From: Anagrus nilaparvatae
Lineage: Eukaryota > Arthropoda > Insecta > Hymenoptera > Mymaridae
DNA: 64,000 bases
Reading direction: 5' to 3'
NCBI GenBank assembly: GCA_022575985.1
Contig: JAKSXM010000014.1
Span: forward strand, 23,250,001 to 23,314,000
The translations under genes and the position numbers were made by a program. Numbering within the stretch: position 1 is the first letter of the stretch; every line of letters starts with the position of its first letter. Positions 10,401 to 23,800 of the stretch are shown here, in pieces. The notes under the pieces are model-generated. The model was not told the DNA's origin, did no database searches, and was given only the letters and a program-made list of their open reading frames with translations.

Positions 10401-11310
10401 TTTTTCAAAAACTCATCGCGTGCGAAACATTAATAATAATTTATGCGAAATTTTAATAATAAACATTAATAACAAATAAAACAATAATAAAAACAAATCT
10501 TAAAATGTGGGCGTGGTGAAAACTACTCAGTTTAATACAGCGCTTAAATTTTCACAGTTTTATTTCTCTATTTGAGAGGTAAACAATGAAGTGCTCTAAA
10601 ACGGGAATATTGTTTTAACTTTTTTTTAATGGTTTTTTATTTAATATTTTTTTGTTTTAATTTTCCAAGTATATTTTTTTTTAAATAAATTATTTGTTAC
10701 TTTAATTTAAATAAGAATAACTTTTTCTAAAACTGCGAAATTATTAAAATTTTTAAGCGGGCGTGGCGTGTACTATACAGTGCTTAAATTTGCTTAGGCT
10801 TAGTTCTCTATTTGAGAGGTAAACATTGAAGTGCTCTAAAACGGGAATATTGTTTTAACTTTTTTTTAATGGTTTTTTATTTAATATTTTTTTTTAAATA
10901 AATTATTTGTTACTTTAATTTAAATAAAAATAACTTTTTCTAAAACTGCGAAGTATTAAAATTTTTAAGCGGGTGTGGCGTGTACTATACAGTGCTTAAA
11001 TTTGCTTAGGCTTAGTTCTCTATTTGAGAGGTAAACATTGAAGTGCTCTAAAACGGGAATATTGTTTTTACTTATTTTGTGACGTATTTTACTGCAATAT
11101 TTTTTGGTTTTAAATTTCCTAGTATATTTTTTTAAAAATAAATTATTTGTTACTTTAATTTAAATAAAAAATTTTTTTATAAACTGTGAAATTATTAAGT
11201 GGGCGTGGCGTGTACTTTACGCAGTTAACTACAGTGCTTAAATTTGCTCAGTGTTATTTTTCTATCCCAGTGGTCAACATTAAAAAATTTTTAAGCGGGA
11301 ATATCGTTTT
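10400..11310. repeat. Tandem array, 212-240 bp unit, 4 copies
   Basis: Anchors TTTGAGAGGTAAACAWTGAA and GTGCTCTAAAACGGGAATAT occur at 10572, 10812 and 11023, with a diverged copy at about 11263. Each is preceded by GCGGGCGTGGCGTGTAC (in the first copy GTGGGCGTGGTG) and CAGTGCTTAAATTTGCT. Copies 2 and 3 are the most alike; the fourth is eroded. Confidence 0.8.
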
Positions 11311-11718
11311 TATTCAATTTGTCTGTCTTTTTTAAAAACATTTTTGTTAAAATTTTTTTTTTTTTCAAATATTTTATTACTTTTATTTTTATTTTTTTTT
11401 AATTTTTCAATGCTCATCGCGTGTGAAACTACAATAACAAAATAATATCTAGTAGCCATGTAAACAAGCGAGCAGCATCCAAGAACTTTAAAACATAAAT
11501 GTTTCTTCATTTATATTTTGTTTTATTAATAATTAATAATATTTTGATAATTTTTTTTGGGTTTTTATTAGGTTTTTATTCACTATTTTTTTTAGTCATA
11601 TTTTTTGTTTAAATATTTTATTTTATATTTTTTGTGGGTCTAATATTAGATTTCATAGTGTTACTACTCAACTTAAGTAGGTTTGGTACTAAAATAATTT
11701 TCAGCAGTCATATTAGTT
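11311..11718. other. AT-rich sequence left of the fold-back transposon
   Basis: Long T tracts and no credible gene; a 66-codon minus-strand open stretch is Lys- and Asn-rich background. Confidence 0.4.
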
Positions 11719-12843
11719 AAAGGACCTGGCACAAAAACATAGGAAATGGCCGTACAGTGAAAATGGCTGAATTTTTGATATGTTGTTATTCAAGTCATCC
11801 TGATCAAATGTTCTCATGGGCACCAAGCTCCAAAGTTCCGTGGCTCCAAAATAGCTAAAGTTCTATGACTAAATTATTAACCTTTTTAAACAAACTTTTT
11901 ATTTATTTTATTAATATATTTTATATTATTGAAGTCATTGAGTTCTAATCTGCTGTCAAATTCATAAAATTGACAGTTGACAGCTGTCAAATAGATGTCA
12001 AATACTCTTTTAAACATTAAAAGGCTATATTTTTTGCATTTAAAAATGTTCTTGGTTTTAAATCTGCTAAATATTAATATTTGTGACATTTGTCAACTGA
12101 CAACTGACAGTTTTATTATTATTTTGAGCGAATATAAAATTAGCGTTCTCAAAAACATAGCGTAAAACCAAAAAAATGTTTTTTTTTATGTTCAAAAGGG
12201 TAATTGACAGCTGTCATTTATTAATTTTTAGTAATCAATCCTTAAAAATATATCTTTTGCATCCTAAAGCTCACACTGTTGGTTTGATGTCCGACATATA
12301 AACATGTATCCACATTCATAAATACACTACACTTACTCATAATTTATACGCAAACACAAACACTTACATTATTACTTACACAAGGGATCGTTGTAGATCC
12401 TGGGTAAAGCAGAGAACGTGTAAAACTGTCAACTGTCAGTTTTATTATTTTTTTTAGCGGATATAAAATCAGCGTTCTCAAAAACAGTATACAGCAAAAA
12501 AATGTACTTTTTTATGTTTAAAATGGTAACTGACAGTTAATTGACAGCTGTCAACTGTCAATTTTATGAATTTGACAGCAGATTAGAATTCAATGATTTC
12601 AATAATATAAAATATATTAATAAAATAAATAAAAAGGTTGTTTAAAAAGGTTGATAATTTAGTCATAGAACTTTATCTATTTTGGAGCCACGAAACTTTG
12701 GAGCTTGGCAGCTGCCAAAATATTGATTTTGGAGCTTTGTGCCCATGAGAACATTTGATCAGGATGACTTGAATAACAACATATCAAAAATTCAGCCATT
12801 TTCACTGTACGGCCATTTCCTATGTTTTTGTGCCAGGTCCTTT
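11719..12843. mobile_element. Fold-back transposon with long inverted arms, no coding capacity
   Basis: The left arm starts AAAGGACCTGGCACAAAAAC and the right arm ends with its reverse complement at 12843. The arms are near-complementary for about 260-300 bp (to about 11985 and from about 12546), including the CTGACAGCTGTCAA-rich parts. The middle carries a direct repeat (12104-12200 and 12433-12530) around GCGTTCTCAAAAACA. Left flank GTTAA and right flank TTGAA are at best a degenerate target duplication. Its right end is exactly the first base of the satellite array. No transposase was seen, so it is probably non-autonomous. Confidence 0.8.
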
Positions 12844-13737
12844 GAAAATACATTAGCTGTTATTTTCACATTTCAGACAATTTTAAGCCATCTGAGCCAT
12901 ACTTTTGAAAAAACTTTTGTACCATTAATTTCTCCATCTCCATGGGCCCTGGCTGTAGTTGATCAAAATATAAGGGTAAAATTTGAAAATACATTAGCTG
13001 TTATTTTCACATTTCAGACAATTTTAAGCCATCTGAGCCATACTTTTGAAAAAATTTTTGTACCATTAATTTCTCCATCACCATGGGCCCTGGCTGTAGG
13101 TAATCAAAATACATGGGTAAAATTTGAAAATACATTAGCTGTAATTTTCACATTTCAGACAATTTTAAGCCATCTGAGCCATATTTTTGAAAAAATTTTT
13201 GTACCATTAATTTTACCATCTCCATGGGCCCTGGCTGTAGTTGATCAAAATATAAGGGTAAAATTTGAAAATACATTAGCTGTTATTTTTACATTTCAGA
13301 CAATTTTAAGCCATCTGAGCCATACTTTTAAAAAAATTTTTGTACCATTAATTTAACCATCTCCATAGGCCCTGGCTGTAGGTAATCAAAATACATGGGT
13401 AAAATTTGAAAATACATTAGCTGTTATTTTCACATTTCAGACAATTTTAAGCCATCTGAGCCATACTTTTGAAAAAATTTTTGTACCATTAATTTCTCCA
13501 TCTCCATGGGCCCTGGCTGTAGTAGATCAAAATATAAGGGTAAAATTTGAAAATACATTAGCTGTTATTTTCACATTTCAGACAATTTTAAGCCATCTGA
13601 GCCATACTTTTGAAAAAATTTTCGTACCATTAATTTCTCCATCACCATGGGCCCTGGCTGTAGGTAATCAAAATACATGGGTAAAATTTGAAAACACATT
13701 AGCTGTTATTTTCACTTTTCAGACAATTTTAAGCCAT

Positions 13738-16700
13738 CTGAGCCATATTTTTGAAATAATTTTTGTACCATTAATTTTTCCATCTCCATGGGCCCTGGCT
13801 GTAGTTGATCAAAATATAAGGGTAAAATTTGAAAATACATTAGCTGTTATTTTTACATTTCAGACAATTTTAAGCCATCTGAGCCATACTTTAAAAAAAA
13901 TTTTTGTACCATTAATTTTTCCATCTCCATAGGCCCTGGCTGTAGGTAATCAAAATACATGGGTAAAATTTGAAAATACATTAGCTGTTATTTTCACATT
14001 TCAGACAATTTTAAGCCATCTGAGCCATACTTTTGAAAAAATTTTTGTACCATTAATTTCTCCATCTCCATTGGCCCTGGCTGTAGTTGATCAAAATATA
14101 AGGGTAAAATTTGAAAATACATTAGCTGTTATTTTCACATTTCAGACAATTTTAAGCCATCTGAGCCATACTTTTGAAAAAATTTTTCTACCATTAATTT
14201 CTCCATCTCCATGGGCCCTGGCTGTAGTTGATCAAAATATAAGGGTAAAATTTGAAAATACATTAGCTGTTATTTTCACATTTCAGACAATTTTAAGCCA
14301 TCTGAGCCATACTTTTGAAAAAAATTTTGTACCATTAATTTTTCCATCTCCATAGGCCCTGGCTGTAGGTAATCAAAATACATGGGTAAAATTTAAAAAT
14401 ACATTAGCTGTTATTTTCACATTTCAGACAATTTTAAGCCATCTGAGCCATACTTTTGAAAAAATTTTTGTACCATTAATTTTTCCATCTCCATGGGCCC
14501 TGGCTGTAGTTGATCAAAATATAAGGGTAAAATTTGATAATACATTAGATGTTATTTTCACATTTCAATCAATTTTAAGCCATCTGAGCCATACTTTTGA
14601 AAAAATTTTTGTACCATTAATTTCTCCATCACCATGGGCCCTGGCTGTAGGTAATCAAAATACATGGGTAAAAATTGAAAATACATTAGCTGTTATTTTC
14701 ACATTTCAGACATTTTTAAGCCATCTGAGCCATACTTTTGAAAAAATTTTTGTACCATTAATTTCTCCATCACCGTGGGCCTTGGCTGTAGGCAATCAAA
14801 ATACATGGGTAAAATTTGATAATACATTAGATGTTATTTTCACATTTCAGACAATTTTAAGCCAGCTGAGCCATACTTTTGAAAAAATTTTTGTACCATT
14901 AATTTCTCCATCACCATGGGCCTTGGCTGTAGGTAATCAAAATACATGGGTAAAAATTGAAAATACATTAGCTGTTATTTTCACATTTCAGACAATTTTA
15001 AGCCATCTGAGCCATACTTTTGAAAAAAATTTTGTACCATTAATTTTTCCATCTCCATAGGCCCTGGCTGTAGGTAATCAAAATACATGGGTAAAAATTG
15101 AAAATACATTAGCTGTTATTTTCACATTTCAGACAATTTTAAGCCATCTGAGCCATACTTTTGAAAAAATTTTTGTACCATTAATTTTTCCATCTCCATG
15201 GGCCCTGGCTGTAGTTGATCAAAATATAAGGGTAAAATTTGATAATACATTAGATGTTATTTTCACATTTCAATCAATTTTAAGCCATCTGAGCCATATT
15301 TTTGAAATAATTTTTGTACCATTAATTTTTCCATCTCCATGGGCCCTGGCTGTAGTTGATCAAAATATAAGGGTAAAATTTGAAAATACATTAGCTGTTA
15401 TTTTTACATTTCAGACAATTTTAAGCCATCTGAGCCATACTTTAAAAAAAATTTTTGTACCATTAATTTTTCCATCTCCATAGGCCCTGGCTGTAGGTAA
15501 TCAAAATACATGGGTAAAATTTGAAAATACATTAGCTGTTATTTTCACATTTCAGACAATTTTAAGCCATCTGAGCCATACTTTTGAAAAAATTTTTGTA
15601 CCATTAATTTCTCCATCTCCATTGGCCCTGGCTGTAGTTGATCAAAATATAAGGGTAAAATTTGAAAATACATTAGCTGTTATTTTCACATTTCAGACAA
15701 TTTTAAGCCATCTGAGCCATACTTTTGAAAAAATTTTTCTACCATTAATTTCTCCATCTCCATGGGCCCTGGCTGTAGTTGATCAAAATATAAGGGTAAA
15801 ATTTGAAAATACATTAGCTGTTATTTTCACATTTCAGACAATTTTAAGCCATCTGAGCCATACTTTTGAAAAAAATTTTGTACCATTAATTTTTCCATCT
15901 CCATAGGCCCTGGCTGTAGGTAATCAAAATACATGGGTAAAATTTAAAAATACATTAGCTGTTATTTTCACATTTCAGACAATTTTAAGCCATCTGAGCC
16001 ATACTTTTGAAAAAATTTTTGTACCATTAATTTTTCCATCTCCATGGGCCCTGGCTGTAGTTGATCAAAATATAAGGGTAAAATTTGATAATACATTAGA
16101 TGTTATTTTCACATTTCAATCAATTTTAAGCCATCTGAGCCATACTTTTGAAAAAATTTTTGTACCATTAATTTCTCCATCACCATGGGCCCTGGCTGTA
16201 GGTAATCAAAATACATGGGTAAAAATTGAAAATACATTAGCTGTTATTTTCACATTTCAGACATTTTTAAGCCATCTGAGCCATACTTTTGAAAAAATTT
16301 TTGTACCATTAATTTCTCCATCACCGTGGGCCTTGGCTGTAGGCAATCAAAATACATGGGTAAAATTTGATAATACATTAGATGTTATTTTCACATTTCA
16401 GACAATTTTAAGCCAGCTGAGCCATACTTTTGAAAAAATTTTTGTACCATTAATTTCTCCATCACCATGGGCCTTGGCTGTAGGTAATCAAAATACATGG
16501 GTAAAAATTGAAAATACATTAGCTGTTATTTTCACATTTCAGACAATTTTAAGCCATCTGAGCCATACTTTTGAAAAAAATTTTGTACCATTAATTTTTC
16601 CATCTCCATAGGCCCTGGCTGTAGGTAATCAAAATACATGGGTAAAAATTGAAAATACATTAGCTGTTATTTTCACATTTCAGACAATTTTAAGCCATCT

Positions 16701-16848
16701 GAGCCATACTTTTGAAAAAATTTTTGTACCATTAATTTTTCCATCTCCATGGGCCCTGGCTGTAGTTGATCAAAATATAAGGGTAAAATTTGATAATACA
16801 TTAGATGTTATTTTCACATTTCAATCAATTTTAAGCCATCTGAGCCAT
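13738..16848 (+). repeat. Tandem 1,551-bp (11-monomer) duplication in the satellite
   Basis: 13738-15288 and 15289 to about 16848 match at an offset of 1,551 bp (11 x 141). Shared diagnostic variants include the GAAATAATTTTT change, the CCATTGGCC variant, TTTTTCTACC, and the CAGCTGAGCC variant. Identity breaks on the left at the CACTTTTCAGAC versus CACATTTCAATC difference. Smaller 705-bp (5-monomer) periodicity is visible around 16333/17038 and 18871/19576. Confidence 0.85.
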
Positions 16849-19800
16849 ACTTTTGAAAAAATTTTTGTACCATTAATTTCTCCATCACCATGGGCCCTGG
16901 CTGTAGGTAATCAAAATACATGGGTAAAAATTGAAAATACATTAGCTGTTATTTTCACATTTCAGACATTTTTAAGCCATCTGAGCCATACTTTTGAAAA
17001 AATTTTTGTACCATTAATTTCTCCATCACCGTGGGCCTTGGCTGTAGGTAATCAAAATACATGGGTAAAATTTGATAATACATTAGATGTTATTTTCACA
17101 TTTCAGACAATTTTAAGCCATCTGAGCCATACTTTTGAAAAAATTTTTGTACCATTAATTTCTCCATCACCATGGGCCTTGGCTGTAGGTAATCAAAATA
17201 CATGGGTAAAAATTGAAAATACATTAGCTGTTATTTTCACATTTCAGACATTTTTAAGCCATCTGAGCCATACTTTAGAAAAAATTTTTGTACCATTAAT
17301 TTCTCCATCACCATGGGCCCTGGCTGTAGGTAATCAAAATACATGGGTAAAATTTGAAAATACATTAGCTGTAATTTTCACATTTCAGACAATTTTAAGC
17401 CATCTGAGCCATATTTTTGAAAAAATTTTTGTACCATTAATTTTACCATCTCCATGGGCCCTGGCTGTAGTTGATCAAAATATAAGGGTAAAATTTGAAA
17501 ATACATTAGCTGTTATTTTTACATTTCAGACAATTTTAAGCCATCTGAGCCATACTTTTAAAAAAATTTTTGTACCATTAATTTAACCATCTCCATAGGC
17601 CCTGGCTGTAGGTAATCAAAATACATGGGTAAAATTTGAAAATACATTAGCTGTTATTTTCACATTTCAGACAATTTTAAGCCATCTGAGCCATACTTTT
17701 GAAAAAATTTTTGTACCATTAATTTCTCCATCTCCATGGGCCCTGGCTGTAGTAGATCAAAATATAAGGGTAAAATTTGAAAATACATTAGCTGTTATTT
17801 TCACATTTCAGACAATTTTAAGCCATCTGAGCCATACTTTTGAAAAAATTTTCGTACCATTAATTTCTCCATCACCATGGGCCCTGGCTGTAGGTAATCA
17901 AAATACATGGGTAAAATTTGAAAATACATTAGCTGTTATTTTCACTTTTCAGACAATTTTAAGCCATCTGAGCCATATTTTTGAAATAATTTTTGTACCA
18001 TTAATTTTTCCATCTCCATGGGCCCTGGCTGTAGTTGATCAAAATATAAGGGTAAAATTTGAAAATACATTAGCTGTTATTTTTACATTTCAGACAATTT
18101 TAAGCCATCTGAGCCATACTTTAAAAAAAATTTTTGTACCATTAATTTTTCCATCTCCATAGGCCCTGGCTGTAGGTAATCAAAATACATGGGTAAAATT
18201 TGAAAATACATTAGCTGTTATTTTCACATTTCAGACAATTTTAAGCCATCTGAGCCATACTTTTGAAAAAATTTTTGTACCATTAATTTCTCCATCTCCA
18301 TTGGCCCTGGCTGTAGTTGATCAAAATATAAGGGTAAAATTTGAAAATACATTAGCTGTTATTTTCACATTTCAGACAATTTTAAGCCATCTGAGCCATA
18401 CTTTTGAAAAAAATTTTGTACCATTAATTTTTCCATCTCCATAGGCCCTGGCTGTAGGTAATCAAAATACATGGGTAAAATTTAAAAATACATTAGCTGT
18501 TATTTTCACATTTCAGACAATTTTAAGCCATCTGAGCCATACTTTTGAAAAAATTTTTGTACCATTAATTTTTCCATCTCCATGGGCCCTGGCTGTAGTT
18601 GATCAAAATATAAGGGTAAAATTTGATAATACATTAGATGTTATTTTCACATTTCAATCAATTTTAAGCCATCTGAGCCATACTTTTGAAAAAATTTTTG
18701 TACCATTAATTTCTCCATCACCATGGGCCCTGGCTGTAGGTAATCAAAATACATGGGTAAAAATTGAAAATACATTAGCTGTTATTTTCACATTTCAGAC
18801 ATTTTTAAGCCATCTGAGCCATACTTTTGAAAAAATTTTTGTACCATTAATTTCTCCATCACCGTGGGCCTTGGCTGTAGGCAATCAAAATACATGGGTA
18901 AAATTTGATAATACATTAGATGTTATTTTCACATTTCAGACAATTTTAAGCCATCTGAGCCATACTTTTGAAAAAATTTTTGTACCATTAATTTCTCCAT
19001 CACCATGGGCCTTGGCTGTAGGTAATCAAAATACATGGGTAAAAATTGAAAATACATTAGCTGTTATTTTCACATTTCAGACAATTTTAAGCCATCTGAG
19101 CCATACTTTTGAAAAAAATTTTGTACCATTAATTTTTCCATCTCCATAGGCCCTGGCTGTAGGTAATCAAAATACATAGGTAAAAATTGAAAATACATTA
19201 GCTGTTATTTTCACATTTCAGACAATTTTAAGCCATCTGAGCCATACTTTTGAAAAAATTTTTGTACCAATAATTTTTCCATCTCCATGGGCCCTGGCTG
19301 TAGTTGATCAAAATATAAGGGTAAAATTTGATAATACATTAGATGTTATTTTCACATTTCAATCAATTTTAAGCCATCTGAGCCATACTTTTGAAAAAAT
19401 TTTTGTACCATTAATTTCTCCATCACCATGGGCCCTGGCTGTAGGTAATCAAAATACATGGGTAAAAATTGAAAATACATTAGCTGTTATTTTCACATTT
19501 CAGACATTTTTAAGCCATCTGAGCCATACTTTTGAAAAAATTTTTGTACCATTAATTTCTCCATCACCGTGGGCCTTGGCTGTAGGTAATCAAAATACAT
19601 GGGTAAAATTTGATAATACATTAGATGTTATTTTCACATTTCAGACAATTTTAAGCCATCTGAGCCATACTTTTGAAAAAATTTTTGTACCATTAATTTC
19701 TCCATCACCATGGGCCTTGGCTGTAGGTAATCAAAATACATGGGTAAAAATTGAAAATACATTAGCTGTTATTTTCACATTTCAGACATTTTTAAGCCAT

Positions 19801-20889
19801 CTGAGCCATACTTTTGAAAAAATTTTTGTACCATTAATTTTTCCATCTCCATGGGCCCTGGCTGTAGTTGATCAAAATATAAGGGTAAAATTTGAAAATA
19901 CATTAGCTGTTATTTTCACATTTCTGACAATTTTAAGCCATCTGAGCCATACTTTTGAAAAAATTTTTGTACCATTAATTTTTCCATCTCCATCGGCCCT
20001 GGTTGTAGTTGATTAAAATATAAGGGTAAAATTTGAAAATACATTAGATGTTATTTTCACATTTCAGACAATTTTAAGCCATCTGAGCCATACTATTGAA
20101 AAAATTTTTGTACCATTAATTTTTCCATCTCCATCGCCCCTGGCTGTAGTTGATTAAAATATAAGGGTAAAATTTGAAAATACATTAGCTGTTATTTTCA
20201 CATTTCAGACAATTTTAAGCCATCTGAGCCATACTTTTGAAAAAATTTTTGTACCATTAATTTCTCCATCACCATGGGCCCTGGCTGTAGGTAATCAAAA
20301 TACATGGGTAAAAATTTAAAATACATTAGCTGTTATTTTCACATTTCAGACATTTTTAAGCCATCTGAGCCATACTTTTGAAAAAATTTTTGTACCATTA
20401 ATTTTTCCATCTCCATGGGCCCTGGCTGTAGGTAATCAAAATACATGGGTAAAATTTGAAAATACATTAGCTGTTATTTTCACATTTCAGACAATTTTAA
20501 GCCATCTGAGCCACACTTTTGAAAAAATTTATGTACCATTAATTTTTCCATCTCCATGGGCCCTGGCTGTAGTTGATCAAAATATAAGGGTAAAATTTGA
20601 AAAACCATTAGCTGCTATTTTCACATTTCAGACAATTTTAAGCCATCTGAGCCATACTTTTGAAAAAATTTTTGTACCATTAATTTCTCCATCTCCATGG
20701 GACCTGGCTGTAGCTGATCAAAATATAAGGGTAAAATTTGAAAATACATTAGCTGTTATTTTCACATTTCAGACAATTTTAAGCCATCTGAGCCATACTT
20801 TTGAAAAAATTTTTGTACCATTAATTTCTCCATCACCATGGGCCCTGGCTGTAGGTAATCAAAATACATGCGTAAAATTTGAAAATACA

Positions 20890-23800
20890 TTAGCTGTTAT
20901 TTTCACATTTCAGACAATTTTAAGCCATCTGAGCCATATTTTTGAAAAAATTTTTGTACCATTAATTTTTCCATCTCAATGGGCCCTGGCTGTAGTTGAT
21001 CAAAATATAAGGGTAAAATTTGAAAATACATTAGCTGTTATTTTTACATTTCAGACAATTTTAAGCCATCTGAGCCATACTTATAAAAAAATTTTTGTAC
21101 CATTAATTTTTCCATCTCCATGGGCCCTGGGTGTAGTTGATCAAAATATAAGGGTAAAATTTGAAAAACCATTAGCTGTTATTTTCACATTTCAGACAAT
21201 TTGAAGCCATCTGAGCCACACTTTTGAAAAAATTTTTGTACCATTAATTTCTCCATCTCCATGGGCCCTGGCTGTAGTTGATCAAAATATAAGGGTAAAA
21301 TTTGAAAATACATTAGCTGTTATTTTCACATTTCAGACAATTTTAAGCCATCTGAGCCATACTTTTGAAAAAATTTTTGTACCATTAATTTCTCCATCTC
21401 CATGGGCCCTGGCTGTAGTTGATCAAAATATAAGGGTAAAATTTGAAAATACATTAGCTGTTATTTTCACATTTCAGACAATTTTAAGCCATCTGAGCCA
21501 TACTTTTGAAAAAATTTTTGTACCATTAATTTTTCCATCTCAATGGGCCCTGGCTGTAGTTGATCAAAATATAAGGGTAAAATTTGAAAATACATTAGCT
21601 GTTATTTTTACATTTCAGACAATTTTAAGCCATCTGAGCCATACTTATAAAAAAATTTTTGTACCATTAATTTTTCCATCTCCATGGGCCCTGGGTGTAG
21701 TTGATCAAAATATAAGGGTAAAATTTGAAAAACCATTAGCTGTTATTTTCACATTTCAGACAATTTGAAGCCATCTGAGCCACACTTTTGAAAAAATTTT
21801 TGTACCATTAATTTCTCCATCTCCATGGGCCCTGGCTGTAGTTGATCAAAATATAAGGGTAAAATTTGAAAATACATTAGCTGCTATTTTCACATTTCAG
21901 ACAATTTTAAGCCATCTGAGCCATACTTTTGAAAAAATTTTTGTACCATTAATTTCTCCATCTCCATGGGCCCTGGCTGTAGTTGATCAAAATATAAGGG
22001 TAAAATTTGAAAATACATTAGCTGTTATTTTCACATTTCAGACAATTTTAAGCCATCTGAGCCATACTTTTGAAAAAATTTTTGTACCATTAATTTCTCC
22101 ATCTCCATGGGCCCTGGCTGTAGTTGATCAAAATATAAGGGTAAAATTTGAAAATACATTAGCTGTTATTTTCACATTTCAGACAATTTTAAGCCATCTG
22201 AGCCATACTTTTGAAAAAATTTTTGTACCATTAATTTTTCCATCTCCATAGGCCCTTGCTGTAGGTAATCAAAATACATGGGTAAGATTTGAAAATACAT
22301 TAGCTGTTATTTTCACATTTCAGACAATTTTAAGCCATCTGAGCCATACGATTGAAAAAATTTTTGTACCATTAATTTTTCCATCTCCATGGGCCCTGGC
22401 TGTAGTTGATCAAAATATAAGGGTAAAATTTGAAAATACATTAGCTGTTATTTTTACATTTCAGACAATTTTAAGCCATCTGAGCCATACTTTTGAAAAA
22501 ATTTTTGTACCATTAATTTCTCCACCTCCATGGGCCCTGGCTGTAGTTGATTAAAATATAAGGGTAAAATTTGAAAATACATTAGCTGTTATTTTCACAT
22601 TTCAGACAATTTTAAGCCATCTGAGCCATACTTTTGAAAAAATTTTTGTACCATTAATTTCTCCATCACCATGGGCCCTGGCTGTAGGTAATCAAAATAC
22701 ATGGGTAAAAATTTAAAATACATTAGCTGTTATTTTCACATTTCAGACATTTTTAAGCCATCTGAGCCATACTTTTGAAAAAATTTTTGTACCATTAATT
22801 TTTCCATCTTCATGGGCCCTGGCTGTAGGTAATCAAAATACATGGGTAAAATTTGAAAATACATTAGCTGTTATTTTCACATTTCAGACAATTTTAAGCC
22901 ATCTGAGCCACACTTTTGAAAAAATTTATGTACCATTAATTTTTCCATCTCCATGGGCCCTGGCTGTAGTTGATCAAAATATAAGGGTAAAATTTGAAAA
23001 ACCATTAGCTGCTATTTTCACATTTCAGACAATTTTAAGCCATCTGAGCCATACTTTTGAAAAAATTTTTGTACCATTAATTTCTCCATCTCCATGGGAC
23101 CTGGCTGTAGTTGATCAAAATATAAGGGTAAAATTTGAAAATACATTAGCTGTTATTTTCACATTTCAGACAATTTTAAGCCATCTGAGCCATACTTTTG
23201 AAAAAATTTTTGTACCATTAATTTCTCCATCACCATGGGCCTTGGCTGTAGGTAATCAAAATACATGGGTAAAATTTGATAATACATTAGATGTTATTTT
23301 CACATTTCCGACAATTTTAAGCCATCTGAGCCATACTTTTGAAAAAATTTTTGTACCATTAATTTCTCCATCACCATGGGCCCTGGCTGTAGGTAATCAA
23401 AATACATGGGTAAAAATTGAAAATACATTAGCTGTTATTTTCACATTTCAGACATTTTTAAGCCATCTGAGCCGTACTTTTGAAAAAATTTTTGTACCAT
23501 TAATTTCTCCATCACCATGGGCCTTGGCTGTAGGTAATCAAAATACATGGGTAAAATTTGATAATACATTAGATGTTGTTTTCACATTTCAGAAATTTTT
23601 AAGCCATCTGAGCCATACTTTTGAAAAAATTTTTGTACCATTAATTTTTCCATCTCCATCGGCCCTGGCTGTAGTTGATCAAAATATAAGGGTAAAATTT
23701 AAAAATACATTAGCTGTTATTTTCACATTTCAGACAATTTTAAGCCATCTGAGCCATATTTTTGAAAAAATTTTTGTACCATTAATTTTTCCATCTCAAT

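Noticed and set aside
12739..13356. Open frame running from the fold-back element into the satellite
   Set aside because: It combines transposon-arm DNA with monomer translation; the junction is a chance fusion.
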